Source: Jeotgalibacillus terrae (GTDB lineage: Bacteria; Bacillota; Bacilli; Bacillales; Jeotgalibacillaceae). Taken from it: a DNA stretch of 64,000 nucleotides. Of the stretch, positions 9,230 through 17,498 are shown in pieces. The stretch lies in assembly GCF_016908195.1 (NCBI RefSeq), contig NZ_JAFBDK010000001.1, positions 186,001 to 250,000 of the forward strand. Direction: 5' to 3'. The notes under the pieces were generated by a model. That model was given only the letters and a program-made list of their open reading frames with translations. It made no database searches and was not told the origin of the DNA. Position 1 is the stretch's first letter. Each line of letters begins with the position of its first letter. The position numbers and the translations under genes were made by a program.

Positions 9230-9724
9230 TTAGTATAGGATTGTGATTTGAGAGGTTGGAATGCCCAGTAACTCAGATGTGTTCTCAAGCAGCGCCTCCT
9301 GATTTTTACTATTTTCACTCAAAGACAAAGTGATTGAGTACGCCTGATCTTTTTCTGATATCACCACTTCGTTGATCTCACAGTTGCATGAATCCTCTAT
9401 CAAATTAAGCACAGTGTCTTCGCTTTGTTCTAATATGTATGCAGATTGATCAGTGGACATGCTTTCAATTAATTCGTCTGCATTCTTTTTTTCGTCTGAC
9501 ACCCATTTTTCCAATTCATCTGTTAATGAAAGCGTGATCGCCCCAGGGTCACCAAAAAATTGTTTGATTGGACTCAGCACCCAAAATAAAAAAATCAGCC
9601 CTGCTGTAAATCTGACAAATGGTTTCCATGAATCTGACGGTGTCAATATATCAGCAATCAGAAATAACAGAATTAATACTGCCAGTCCGATTGTCCAGTC
9701 TGTTAAGTACTGAATATGATCCAC
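9230..9724 (-). CDS. spoIIIAF: Stage III sporulation protein AF
   Basis: A 164-residue protein with two closely spaced N-terminal membrane segments (about 9-26 and 34-53) and a C-terminal soluble ring-like domain. It starts MDHIQYLTDWTIGLAVLILL, typical for SpoIIIAF. It sits one base downstream of spoIIIAE, which implies coupled translation. Confidence 0.93.
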   Translation of the reverse strand: MDHIQYLTDWTIGLAVLILLFLIADILTPSDSWKPFVRFTAGLIFLFWVLSPIKQFFGDPGAITLSLTDELEKWVSDEKKNADELIESMSTDQSAYILEQSEDTVLNLIEDSCNCEINEVVISEKDQAYSITLSLSENSKNQEALLENTSELLGIPTSQITILY

Positions 9725-9725
9725 C

Positions 9726-10838
9726 TCACCTGATCATGATTGGAATATTGCTGATAAACATGACAACGATAATAGATATAAAGAAAATACAGCTTGTGAG
9801 TAACAGAGATGCAGCCAGATGAAACATACCCTTACTTGCTGCATCTACTGCGTCTGTCAGCCTGGTACTTGCAACAGGCTCCATCAGAACTGCTGTCAGT
9901 CTGTACATCACTGCAATCACAAGCATTTTGATAGCCGGAAATATGACAATCAGGATGACAATTAACCCTCCTGCAGCACCAATTGCGTTTTTTGCAAGCA
10001 TGGATGATGCCATAACTAAATCAGCGGTGTCAGAAACAACTTTTCCTACGAAAGGTAGCATTGTTCCTGCAAGTGTTTTGACAGATTTTGCAGCAACACC
10101 ATCAGCAGCTGAAGCAGCTGTTGTCTGAATGGATAGGATTGATAAGGATGCAACAGCTGTCACTCCGAGTATCCATAGGCCTGTCTGTCTGCAGAGTGCA
10201 GCGAATTTTCCCATACTGAAACGGTCGGAGAGCAGATTCAGCTGATCAAAGAATATCGATAAAATAAATAGAGGAATGATGACTGTTTTCATCAGGAATG
10301 TAATGGCATATACCATAATCAGAAGAATCGGGAATGAAGCGGCAGAAGTTGCCGGACCGCCGGAAAGTGTGATGGAAGCTATGTAGAGCGGTAATAACCC
10401 GTTCATAAATGCTGACAGAGTCTGAAGAGAATCAAAAATCACGTCCAGAAACAGCTTTATGCTTGATATAATCGTGAGTAATACAAGGCCTAAAATAACA
10501 ATTGGACTGATGGCAGCGACTTTATGGTGATCAAATGACTGCTCGATTAAATGGATAAAAGAACTGATCAAAAGCAGCAGTATAAGCCAGAAGATCAGCT
10601 GTAAATGATCAGTAATTTCATAGAGCGAGTATTTCACAATACCTTCTATCCAGCCATATATGCCAGCATCAAAATTCAAGAGCGCATCAAAGACCGATTT
10701 TTTCTCTGACAGTGGAAGGCACTCACCGTATTCTCTTGTAAGTTCTTCCCAATACCTTGTCCATTCTGAATGGTCCTGTGCATCCAGCTGTTCCTGAACA
10801 ATTGTTTCTATTTCATGATTGATTGTTGTTTCTTTCAT
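9726..10838 (-). CDS. spoIIIAE: Stage III sporulation protein AE
   Basis: A 370-residue polytopic membrane protein, probably the membrane pore component of the SpoIIIA apparatus. Multiple hydrophobic segments follow from about residue 79, with the conserved FVGKVVSDTADLV and GGLIVILIVIFPAIK blocks. It starts one base after the spoIIIAD stop (TGA-C-ATG). No N-terminal signal segment is visible from this start, whereas B. subtilis SpoIIIAE is somewhat longer and begins with one. Confidence 0.94.
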   Translation of the reverse strand: MKETTINHEIETIVQEQLDAQDHSEWTRYWEELTREYGECLPLSEKKSVFDALLNFDAGIYGWIEGIVKYSLYEITDHLQLIFWLILLLLISSFIHLIEQSFDHHKVAAISPIVILGLVLLTIISSIKLFLDVIFDSLQTLSAFMNGLLPLYIASITLSGGPATSAASFPILLIMVYAITFLMKTVIIPLFILSIFFDQLNLLSDRFSMGKFAALCRQTGLWILGVTAVASLSILSIQTTAASAADGVAAKSVKTLAGTMLPFVGKVVSDTADLVMASSMLAKNAIGAAGGLIVILIVIFPAIKMLVIAVMYRLTAVLMEPVASTRLTDAVDAASKGMFHLAASLLLTSCIFFISIIVVMFISNIPIMIR

Positions 10839-10839
10839 G

Positions 10840-11253
10840 TCACTGTCTTCCCTGAAGCATATTTTCAGGCATCAGCTGAACGATCTGTTCAAGCAATTCA
10901 ATGAAAACCGGAAATGCGATCGTTAGGATCAGCAGTTTGCCTGTCCATTCAATAATCATGGAGAGTAGCGGCTGCTCGAGCTGCTTCACTAGATGTATGC
11001 AGATTTCTGAGACAAATGCGATAACCACCACTTTCAGGAGTACTAGCGAGTACTGATGAAGTCCGGGCACATAACCTGTTAACTGCGTTAGAAAACCGGC
11101 TGCTTCTCTCATCTTTACGACCAGTTCATTAATTAAATAAACACTTCCGCAGAATGCCAGCATAAGTGCGGACTGTGGGGATCTGTCTTTTAAAAGAAGC
11201 GCTAAAAAACCAATCATAAAGCTGATACCGGCTGTTCTCAGTAAATCTTCCAT
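10840..11253 (-). CDS. spoIIIAD: Stage III sporulation protein AD
   Basis: A 137-residue membrane protein with about four hydrophobic segments, including MIGFLALLLKDRSPQSALML at the start and LLILTIAFPVFIELLEQI near the end. Paralogous to SpoIIIAC. It works with AC and AE in the membrane part of the feeding-tube complex. Ten bases separate it from spoIIIAC. Confidence 0.93.
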   Translation of the reverse strand: MEDLLRTAGISFMIGFLALLLKDRSPQSALMLAFCGSVYLINELVVKMREAAGFLTQLTGYVPGLHQYSLVLLKVVVIAFVSEICIHLVKQLEQPLLSMIIEWTGKLLILTIAFPVFIELLEQIVQLMPENMLQGRQ

Positions 11254-11262
11254 CTGAATCCT

Positions 11263-11469
11263 CTAATCGTAAAACATAAGAACTGACCTGACTGCTTCAA
11301 AAAAATCACCAAGTGCCTGAATGACGATGTAAAGGACATACATTGCACCGAAAAATGCCAGCCACTGTGCATAGTCTTTTTTCCCAGCCTGTTCAAGAAC
11401 TGTATATAAAAATGCCACCGCAAGACCGACTCCGGCAATTTTAAACAGTGTTTCCCCATCAATATACAC
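11263..11469 (-). CDS. spoIIIAC: Stage III sporulation protein AC
   Basis: A 68-residue protein with two membrane segments and FKIAGVGLAVAFLYTVLEQAGKKDYAQW, the hallmark of SpoIIIAC. Exact family length. It starts with GTG at 11469, eight bases after AGGAGAG. A longer overlapping frame (11238-11510) in another register is a shadow. Confidence 0.94.
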   Translation of the reverse strand: MYIDGETLFKIAGVGLAVAFLYTVLEQAGKKDYAQWLAFFGAMYVLYIVIQALGDFFEAVRSVLMFYD

Positions 11470-11487
11470 CCGCGATCTCTCCTGGTT

Positions 11488-11991
11488 TCAAATAAGCAGC
11501 AAAACTGCAATCAATCCTGTCATAAAACCTAAAGTCCTGTATATTTTTACGTACTTCCCTTCATTGTCACAAGCATCATCATAAGCTGACTGCAAACCTG
11601 AGGTGATAAATTTCAATTCTTTTTCAAGAGATTCAAGATGAATATGATTAAATGCATGACTGATCTTTTCAATCCACTTTATGTCTTCTTTTTTAAGACA
11701 TGAAAAAGTAGAGTGAGTATACACTGTTTCTTTCCATACCTGATCAAATGGTTTTACTGTAATTTCGTTCTCAATATGTTTTAGAAATTCATTTAATAAA
11801 GACTCTCTATCCTTTTGGGTGTTGACCATTTCTGAAATGGTAGCCCTTCTATCTACAGCTTCTCTCTCCATCCATTTACATAAGCGCACAAACTCAAGGA
11901 GCAGTTGTCTTCTTCTGATCAGCAGTCCTGCTCTCCTCATGCCTTCGAGTGTAAAGCTCAAAATAATACAGGCTGCTCCGAATGAGAACAT
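11488..11991 (-). CDS. spoIIIAB: Stage III sporulation protein AB
   Basis: A 167-residue protein with hydrophobic segments at both ends and a helical middle, resembling type II/IV secretion membrane-platform proteins in fold class. The C-terminal YVKIYRTLGFMTGLIAVLLLI block is characteristic. Its ATG overlaps the spoIIIAA stop by one base (TGATG). Confidence 0.93.
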   Translation of the reverse strand: MFSFGAACIILSFTLEGMRRAGLLIRRRQLLLEFVRLCKWMEREAVDRRATISEMVNTQKDRESLLNEFLKHIENEITVKPFDQVWKETVYTHSTFSCLKKEDIKWIEKISHAFNHIHLESLEKELKFITSGLQSAYDDACDNEGKYVKIYRTLGFMTGLIAVLLLI

Positions 11992-12875
11992 CAGCGTGTA
12001 TCAATCTGGTAGCTGCAATCCCGGCACCTGATTAAGCATAAATCTTTATGTGCCATTAATGATGACAGCTCATCTTTCTGCAGCAATTCTTCAACTGATT
12101 CTGCATGTGCGGTGACGATAATTTTTACACCGGCAGATAAAATCTCATCAGCTGCCTGCCCATCAGCCTGTCCCCCTATTTCATCCACAGCGATCACCTC
12201 AGGTCCCATTGACCTGAGCATCATTTTCATCCCCCGGGTCTTTGGACATTTATCGAGCACATCAATATGCGGACCGAATGTCAACTGAGGGACCCCTTTA
12301 TAACAGGCAGCAATCTCAGAACGTTCATCAATGAGTGAAACTGTTTTTGACGGAATACCATCAGTTCCTGATGAAATAAATCTGACTGCATCTCTTATAA
12401 AGGTAGTCTTTCCGCTGCCCGGAGGACCGTAAATTAATATATGAGGCCATCTGCCGTGTTGTTTCCAGCATTCAGTCATCAGCTCATCTGATGTATATTT
12501 GAATTCCCTGGCGATCCTGATTGAAAAGGATGAAATATACTTAAATGTCGGCAGCTGATTCATACTTTCGATCATTTCCCCTGCTACTCCTATTCTGTGA
12601 CCACCCTTAACTGTAATAAATCCCGCTGAAAGTTCATTTGCAATTGAATAAACGGAATGATCTGAAATACGCTCAAGCAGTCTGTGGCAATCTTCTTCAC
12701 CGGGATAATACTGAATTTCTTTTTGTCCCGTCTTTGTTTTTAATACCAGCACTTTACCTTTTCTGATTCTGATTTCATTTACGCCATCAAGGTCTGGACC
12801 GGCTGACTCTACAATGATTTCAGCCAGCCGTTCAGGGAGATATGAGAGAATCTGGTGCATGTTTGGCTCCTTCAT
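11991..12875 (-). CDS. spoIIIAA: Stage III sporulation protein AA (ATPase)
   Basis: A 294-residue AAA-type ATPase related to secretion ATPases, thought to power the SpoIIIA channel. The Walker A motif GPPGSGKTT (about 150-158), the Walker B-like VIAVDEIGG (about 224-232) and the N-terminal NEIRIRKGKVL region are clear. First gene of the eight-gene operon, which is read only after engulfment starts in known species. I see no confident SigE promoter in the 80-bp gap upstream. Confidence 0.96.
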   Translation of the reverse strand: MKEPNMHQILSYLPERLAEIIVESAGPDLDGVNEIRIRKGKVLVLKTKTGQKEIQYYPGEEDCHRLLERISDHSVYSIANELSAGFITVKGGHRIGVAGEMIESMNQLPTFKYISSFSIRIAREFKYTSDELMTECWKQHGRWPHILIYGPPGSGKTTFIRDAVRFISSGTDGIPSKTVSLIDERSEIAACYKGVPQLTFGPHIDVLDKCPKTRGMKMMLRSMGPEVIAVDEIGGQADGQAADEILSAGVKIIVTAHAESVEELLQKDELSSLMAHKDLCLIRCRDCSYQIDTR

Positions 12876-12920
12876 GTTTTACGACTATCCTATTGAACGA
12901 ACATATGATTTATGCCCATA

Positions 12921-12950
12921 AAAAAAACTGCCCAATGATTTGGGCAGTCC
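12921..12950 (-). terminator. Terminator after efp
   Basis: The stem ACTGCCCAA/TTGGGCAGT (12928-12949) is followed on the minus strand by seven T (12921-12927). It insulates the spoIIIA operon from efp transcription. Confidence 0.85.
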
Positions 12951-12956
12951 GGAAAA

Positions 12957-13517
12957 TTACTGTACACGTGATACATATGAAGCGTCTGTTGTATTAATAA
13001 CAAGTTTATCGCCTTCATTCACGAAGAATGGCACGTTAACTGTCAATCCTGTCTCAACTGTAGCCGGCTTAGAACCACCGCTTGATGTATCGCCTTTGAT
13101 ACCCGGTTCAGTTTCTGTGACCTCGAGTTCTACAGTGTTAGGTAGTTCAAGACCAAGTGTTTCAGTCTGATACATCATAATCTGAACTTCCATGTTTTCT
13201 TTTAGAAACTTTAATTCATATTCAATCTGTGCTGCAGGCAGTTCAATCTGCTCGTATGATTCGTTGTCCATAAATACGTGCATATCACCATTTGCATAAA
13301 GGTATTGCATACGCTTGTTATCAATCTGTGCTTTTGCTACTTTCTCGCCTGCTCTGAATGTTTTCTCCTGTACTGCTCCTGTACGAAGGTTACGCAGCTT
13401 TGAACGAACAAATGCTGCACCTTTACCAGGTTTAACGTGCTGGAAGTCCATGACTCTCCAGATACCGCCGTCAACTTCTATTGTTAAGCCTGTTTTAAAA
13501 TCATTTACTGAAATCAT
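12957..13517 (-). CDS. efp: Translation elongation factor P
   Basis: A 186-residue factor that rescues ribosomes stalled at polyproline. The KOW-like N-domain carries the tip-loop Lys in [15 protein letters not shown] (Lys near 32, the residue modified in other species). The C-terminal OB domains end with [20 protein letters not shown]. Length is normal. The ATG follows GGAGGAATTC. In B. subtilis efp also lies between papA and spoIIIAA. Confidence 0.97.
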   Translation of the reverse strand: MISVNDFKTGLTIEVDGGIWRVMDFQHVKPGKGAAFVRSKLRNLRTGAVQEKTFRAGEKVAKAQIDNKRMQYLYANGDMHVFMDNESYEQIELPAAQIEYELKFLKENMEVQIMMYQTETLGLELPNTVELEVTETEPGIKGDTSSGGSKPATVETGLTVNVPFFVNEGDKLVINTTDASYVSRVQ

Positions 13518-13614
13518 ATTGAATTCCTCCGTTTTATAAGGTGTCTCACAGTTTTACCGCTAGTAATTGTATATACTTTACGGCAAAAAGTAAACGTAAA
13601 TTTACATTGACCCT

Positions 13615-13825
13615 TTAAATAATAAGCATTGTAAAATTTGGCTGTTGATTTCCGCTCCAGGGGACCGCTTTCCGCATGAGCCGTCTTTTGGCTCCGGTTC
13701 AATATGACTTCCTCGCCGCTGTGCGTCTGCGGGGTTTCACCTGTCACGCTTCTCCTGCTGGGAGTCGTCCCCTTACGCTGCAATCACCAGCTGTTCTATA
13801 CATTATTGGACTTTAACATAGCTTA
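13615..13825. repeat. Long imperfect palindromic intergenic repeat, copy 1
   Basis: The core at 13640-13795 starts GGCTGTTGATTTCCGCT and ends CAATCACCAGCTGTT, the two ends being imperfect inverted repeats. The interior is rich in short stems. It matches copy 2 (41002-41140) along both arms: CGCTTTCCGCA on the left, CTGTCACGCTTCTCCTGCTG on the right, and about 30 bp of A+T-rich flank (CCTTTAAAT left, CTTTAACA-like right). This accounts for most of the 311-bp gap between papA and efp. Similar palindromic elements are common in Bacillaceae intergenic regions. It encodes no protein: the frame that crosses it is an artefact. Confidence 0.85.
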
Positions 13826-13828
13826 ATA

Positions 13829-14887
13829 TTATAGGATAATCAGATCTTTTGTCGAGTGTGTCAGGGTTTCGTTTCCGTTTTCTGTGATCACAGTATCGTC
13901 TTCAATTCTAACGCCGCCGATTCCAGGAAGATAAATCCCCGGTTCTACTGTGACAACCATATTCTTTTCAAGTGTTGTTTCTGAACGGAATGACAGCCCC
14001 GGACCTTCATGTACTTCCATACCCAGTCCGTGACCGAGACTGTGTCCGAAATACTCTCCATATCCCTTGGATGCAATATAATCTCTTGCAATTGCATCTG
14101 CCTCTTTGCCAGTCATACCGGGCTTGATTTCATCCATAGCTTTTAGCTGGGCATCAAGTGTTACCTGATAGATCTCTTTGAGTTTTTCTTCAGGCTCACC
14201 GACTGAAAGTGTACGAGTCATATCTGATGCGTAACCCTTATGCAGCGCGCCGTAATCAAGTGTCACAAAGTCGCCCTTTTCAATCACCTTTTCACTTGCT
14301 ACACCATGCGGAAGTGCTGAACGCTTACCGCTTGCAACGATAATATCAAAAGATGATGAGACTGCTCCTGCGTTTCTCATGAAGAATTCAAGTTCATTTG
14401 ATACTTCAATTTCAGTTCTGCCCGGCTGGATAAAATCAAGAATATGTTTAAATGCAGCATCAGCAATGTCAGCCGCTTCTTTAATAATCTTAATTTCATG
14501 ATCAGCTTTAATCATACGCAGCTTTTCAATTGTTCCTGAAAGCGGTACGAGTTCTGCTTTAATATACTCTTCGTATTGCTTGTATGTAGAGAGTACTAAA
14601 TGATCTGATTCAATCGCCAGTTTTTTAATACCCATCTTCTCACACTGATCAGCAATTTCCTTTGTGATCGGTGCTTTATGTGTAATAACTTCATACCCTT
14701 CAGCCTGTTTTTCAGCCTGCTCTGTATAACGGAAATCTGTAATAAACAAAGCTTTATCATTTGAGATCAGAACCGCTCCTGCTGAACCTGTAAAGTTTGT
14801 CATATATCTTCTGTTATAAGGGCTGGTAATTAACATGCCATCTGCCTGACCGGCAATCGCCTGTCTCAATTTATCAATTTTACTCAT
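13829..14887 (-). CDS. papA: Xaa-Pro aminopeptidase family metallopeptidase
   Basis: A 352-residue M24B peptidase, probably cleaving X-Pro dipeptides or N-terminal X-Pro bonds in the cytosol. It has an N-terminal creatinase-like domain (about 1-130) and a C-terminal pita-bread domain with metal ligands in LDYGALHKGYASDMTRT (two Asp), GHSLGHGLGMEVHEGP (His), VTVEPGIYLP (Glu) and GGVRIEDDT (Glu). I chose ATG 14887, seven bases after AAAGGAG. It overlaps the aroQ stop by 8 nt. Corresponds to yqhT of B. subtilis. Confidence 0.93.
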   Translation of the reverse strand: MSKIDKLRQAIAGQADGMLITSPYNRRYMTNFTGSAGAVLISNDKALFITDFRYTEQAEKQAEGYEVITHKAPITKEIADQCEKMGIKKLAIESDHLVLSTYKQYEEYIKAELVPLSGTIEKLRMIKADHEIKIIKEAADIADAAFKHILDFIQPGRTEIEVSNELEFFMRNAGAVSSSFDIIVASGKRSALPHGVASEKVIEKGDFVTLDYGALHKGYASDMTRTLSVGEPEEKLKEIYQVTLDAQLKAMDEIKPGMTGKEADAIARDYIASKGYGEYFGHSLGHGLGMEVHEGPGLSFRSETTLEKNMVVTVEPGIYLPGIGGVRIEDDTVITENGNETLTHSTKDLIIL

Positions 14888-15329
14888 GATCATTCTCCTT
14901 TGCATAATGTATTAGGGCATATAATGCCATTTCGTAGCCATAAGATCCAAAGCCTGCAATCTGACCGATTGCTTCAGCAGCAATCATAGAAGTATGTCTG
15001 AATGTTTCCCGCGCATGAATGTTGGATAAGTGTACCTCCAATACAGGAATTGAAATAGAGGCAACTGCATCTCTGAGTGCAATGCTTGTATGTGTATATG
15101 CAGCCGGATTAAAGATAACTCCAGCGTACCCTTCATCTGCCGCTTCATGTAAAGCATCAATCAATTCGCCTTCATGATTAGATTGTTTAGCTGATAATTC
15201 ACAGCTTTTAGCTCCGGCGACAGCTCTGAGACGAAGTTCGATTGACTCCAGTGTCTCAGTTCCATAGATCTCAGGCTGCCTTTTTCCTAACCTGTTCAGG
15301 TTTGGTCCGTTCAGCAATAATATTTTCAC
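14880..15329 (-). CDS. aroQ: 3-dehydroquinate dehydratase, type II
   Basis: A 149-residue cytosolic dodecameric enzyme converting 3-dehydroquinate to 3-dehydroshikimate. Motifs LLLNGPNLNRLGKRQPEIYG with the catalytic Tyr, FNPAAYTHTSIALRDA and VHLSNIHARETFRHTS are complete. The start is GTG 15329 behind AAGGGGAG. A longer in-frame reading to 15368 lacks support. It works with aroK (27.4 kb) in the same pathway. Corresponds to yqhS. Confidence 0.96.
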   Translation of the reverse strand: MKILLLNGPNLNRLGKRQPEIYGTETLESIELRLRAVAGAKSCELSAKQSNHEGELIDALHEAADEGYAGVIFNPAAYTHTSIALRDAVASISIPVLEVHLSNIHARETFRHTSMIAAEAIGQIAGFGSYGYEMALYALIHYAKENDHE

Positions 15330-15391
15330 CGCACTACACTCCCCTTTACCTGATACTTCGACACACAAATTAAGTGTAACATATCAGCTGT

Positions 15392-15853
15392 TTAATTATC
15401 TCTATGTTTAGCTGAATAAGGTTCGTCATATGAAACTGAATACCCTGTAAACAGTCCGTACAGAATAAATAGTGAGAAGAGTGAAAACCAGGTGTGCATC
15501 TTAAAATCAGGAGCATATAACCGCCAGTCCAGAGCCCATCCTGCAAATAAAAGTAAGATAAGGACCATCATTCCTGAAAAAATACCGGGATAAATTGATG
15601 ACCTGTTTCTGAAAAACATATAATACAGAACAGTCCAAATGAATGAAACCATGATAATCATGATGCCAAATAAAATCTCACTGACAGCACCTGATCTCCA
15701 TTCAGCTGTAATAAACGAAAATTCAGGCTTTAAAAAGTCTTTTTCAATAAAGTGCAAATAGACATAAATCCGGTATACAACGTAAAAAAACACAGCTCCT
15801 GCCGCTGCAGTATAGAGCGCAAGTGGAAACCTGTTGATTGTAGGGATCTTCAT
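15392..15853 (-). CDS. yqhR: YqhR family membrane protein
   Basis: A 153-residue integral membrane protein with four hydrophobic segments (about 10-32, 53-75, 86-107, 118-136). The position between aroQ and divergent yqhQ matches B. subtilis yqhR. Function unknown. The conserved gene neighbourhood and FYVVYRIYVYLHFIEKDFLKPEF are the basis for the name. Confidence 0.8.
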   Translation of the reverse strand: MKIPTINRFPLALYTAAAGAVFFYVVYRIYVYLHFIEKDFLKPEFSFITAEWRSGAVSEILFGIMIIMVSFIWTVLYYMFFRNRSSIYPGIFSGMMVLILLLFAGWALDWRLYAPDFKMHTWFSLFSLFILYGLFTGYSVSYDEPYSAKHRDN

Positions 15854-16021
15854 TTTTTCATCATCTCCTTCATGTCATCATTATGTCACGCAATTAAATT
15901 GGTTATTCGCACCTCAGACAGTAGAAGAATGACAGATTTTTTAGTAAACTGTAATTACCTTATTCATGATCAACCAATGGTGATTGTAGATTAGGAATGT
16001 AAGGAATAGGCTGGTGTAAAT

Positions 16022-16966
16022 ATGACGAATCAAAAACCCGCTTACGGCGGCCAGGCAGTAATGGAAGGTGTCATGTTCGGTGGAAAACGGCAGACTGTCA
16101 CGGCAATCAGGAGAAAAGATGACTCAATTGAGTATTTTCAACTCCCGCGTAAGCAAAACCCGACATTTCAAAAACTAAAGAAGGTTCCTTTTTTGAGAGG
16201 TATCATTGCACTGATTGAAGCCAGTGCAAATGGCACTCAGCACCTTAACTTTTCCAGTGAGCGTTTTGACGTTCTGCCGGAGGATGATGAAAAAGTTCAG
16301 GAGGAGCAAAAATCTTCAAAGCTTGAAATGATCTTCGGGATCGCAGCAATCGGTGTGCTGTCCTTCTTATTCGGAAAATTTGTATTCACATTAATTCCCG
16401 TTTTTCTTGCTGAGCTTTTCCGCTTTGCTGTGCCAGGGGATGTGGGACAGGTTTTACTTGAAAGTGTATTTAAAGTGGTATTGCTGCTTGCATATATTTA
16501 CTTTATTTCTTTAACCCCTCTGATCAAACGGGTGTTTCAATATCATGGGGCAGAACACAAGGTGATCAACGCGTATGAAAATAACCTTCCACTGACAGTA
16601 GACAATGTTCAGTCGCAGTCGAGACTGCATTACAGATGTGGATCAAGCTTTATTTTATTCACCGTGATTGTTGGAATGTTTGTGTATCTCCTCGTACCGA
16701 CAGAACCGCTGACTGCACGTATTCTTAACCGGATTGCATTGATTCCGGTTGTACTTGGTATTTCTTTTGAAGTACTTCAGCTGACGAATAAAGTACGTGA
16801 TATTCCAGTGCTTAAATTCCTTGGATATCCCGGCCTTTGGCTTCAGCTGCTTACGACAAAGGAACCTAAAGATGATCAGGTGGAAGTAGCGATTGCATCA
16901 TTCAATAAAATGCTTGAGCTTGAGGAAGAGGCTGAAAAAGGTTTAAAAAAAGCTGCACTTGTCTAA
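16022..16966 (+). CDS. yqhQ: DUF1385 family membrane protein YqhQ
   Basis: A 314-residue DUF1385 protein, defined by PAYGGQAVMEGVMFGGKR at the N-terminus and the central FQYHGAEHKVINAYE block with conserved His residues and YRCGSSFILF. Hydrophobic segments lie around residues 110-135, 150-180, 210-225 and 235-255. Biochemical function is not established; the His/Glu/Cys set might bind metal (inference). ATG follows a weak GGAATAGGC. Co-directional with yqhP. Confidence 0.9.
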   Translation: MTNQKPAYGGQAVMEGVMFGGKRQTVTAIRRKDDSIEYFQLPRKQNPTFQKLKKVPFLRGIIALIEASANGTQHLNFSSERFDVLPEDDEKVQEEQKSSKLEMIFGIAAIGVLSFLFGKFVFTLIPVFLAELFRFAVPGDVGQVLLESVFKVVLLLAYIYFISLTPLIKRVFQYHGAEHKVINAYENNLPLTVDNVQSQSRLHYRCGSSFILFTVIVGMFVYLLVPTEPLTARILNRIALIPVVLGISFEVLQLTNKVRDIPVLKFLGYPGLWLQLLTTKEPKDDQVEVAIASFNKMLELEEEAEKGLKKAALV

Positions 16967-17001
16967 ACTAATAAAAAGGCTTGCTGCGGGAGGTGGCTGC
17001 A

Positions 17002-17385
17002 TTGAACGTTAAAAAGTTCGTTTTCTACGCCGTTATTGGTCTGGGAGCGTTTGGATTAATTTCAATGATTGTTTTAGAACCAGGTTCACTGCTTAGAATG
17101 ATTGTTACTTATGCATTAATTGCTGCAGTTATTTATGGGATTGTACGCTTTGTGATGTCACGGAGAGGGAACAGCCGTGAAAACAGTGCTTATAAAAAAG
17201 CAGTACGGCAATCTAAAAAGAAATATCAGCCGGCTAAACCCTCTGCTTCAAAGGTAAAGAGAATTCAGCCGGCAGCCCAGCAAAGAAAGCCTGCTAAAAA
17301 AGCTTCAGCTGCAAGATTGAATGGACCTAAGCTGACAGTGATTGAAGGTAAAAAAGGTAAAAAGAAAAAACGTATGACGCTTTAA
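17002..17385 (+). CDS. yqhP: YqhP-like small membrane protein
   Basis: A 127-residue protein with two hydrophobic segments in the first 55 residues, then a very basic Lys/Arg/Ala/Pro tail ending KKGKKKKRMTL. I chose the TTG at 17002 because GGGAGGTGG ends five bases before it; the longer frame from 16981 would overlap its own ribosome binding site. It lies 35 bp after yqhQ and before a strong terminator. Function unknown. The basic tail could bind nucleic acid or lipid (inference). Confidence 0.75.
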   Translation: MNVKKFVFYAVIGLGAFGLISMIVLEPGSLLRMIVTYALIAAVIYGIVRFVMSRRGNSRENSAYKKAVRQSKKKYQPAKPSASKVKRIQPAAQQRKPAKKASAARLNGPKLTVIEGKKGKKKKRMTL

Positions 17386-17415
17386 AACACCTGATCGGAA
17401 TCAGGTGTTTTTTCT
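17386..17415 (+). terminator. Terminator after yqhP
   Basis: The stem AACACCTGAT/ATCAGGTGTT is followed by a T run on the plus strand. It ends the yqhQ-yqhP unit. Confidence 0.9.
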
Positions 17416-17448
17416 ATAGGCTGTATCAGTTCAAGTAACTCTTTTCAT

Positions 17449-17479
17449 AAAAAAAGCTGAGACGTTGTCTCAGCTTTTT
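17449..17479 (-). terminator. Terminator after nrdJ
   Basis: A perfect stem AAAAGCTGAGAC/GTCTCAGCTTTT with a 3-nt loop, with A/T runs on both sides. It faces the yqhP terminator in a convergent gap. Confidence 0.9.
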
Positions 17480-17498
17480 ACATGTTGATATACAATTT

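Noticed and set aside
12876-12920. SigE promoter for spoIIIAA
   Set aside because: ATCATATG- and GATA-like pieces are present, but spacing and match are too poor to call.
13514-13783. 89-residue frame on the minus strand next to efp
   Set aside because: It coincides with the palindromic repeat, is rich in Arg/Thr/Lys without family likeness, and the same kind of frame is not kept in copy 2.
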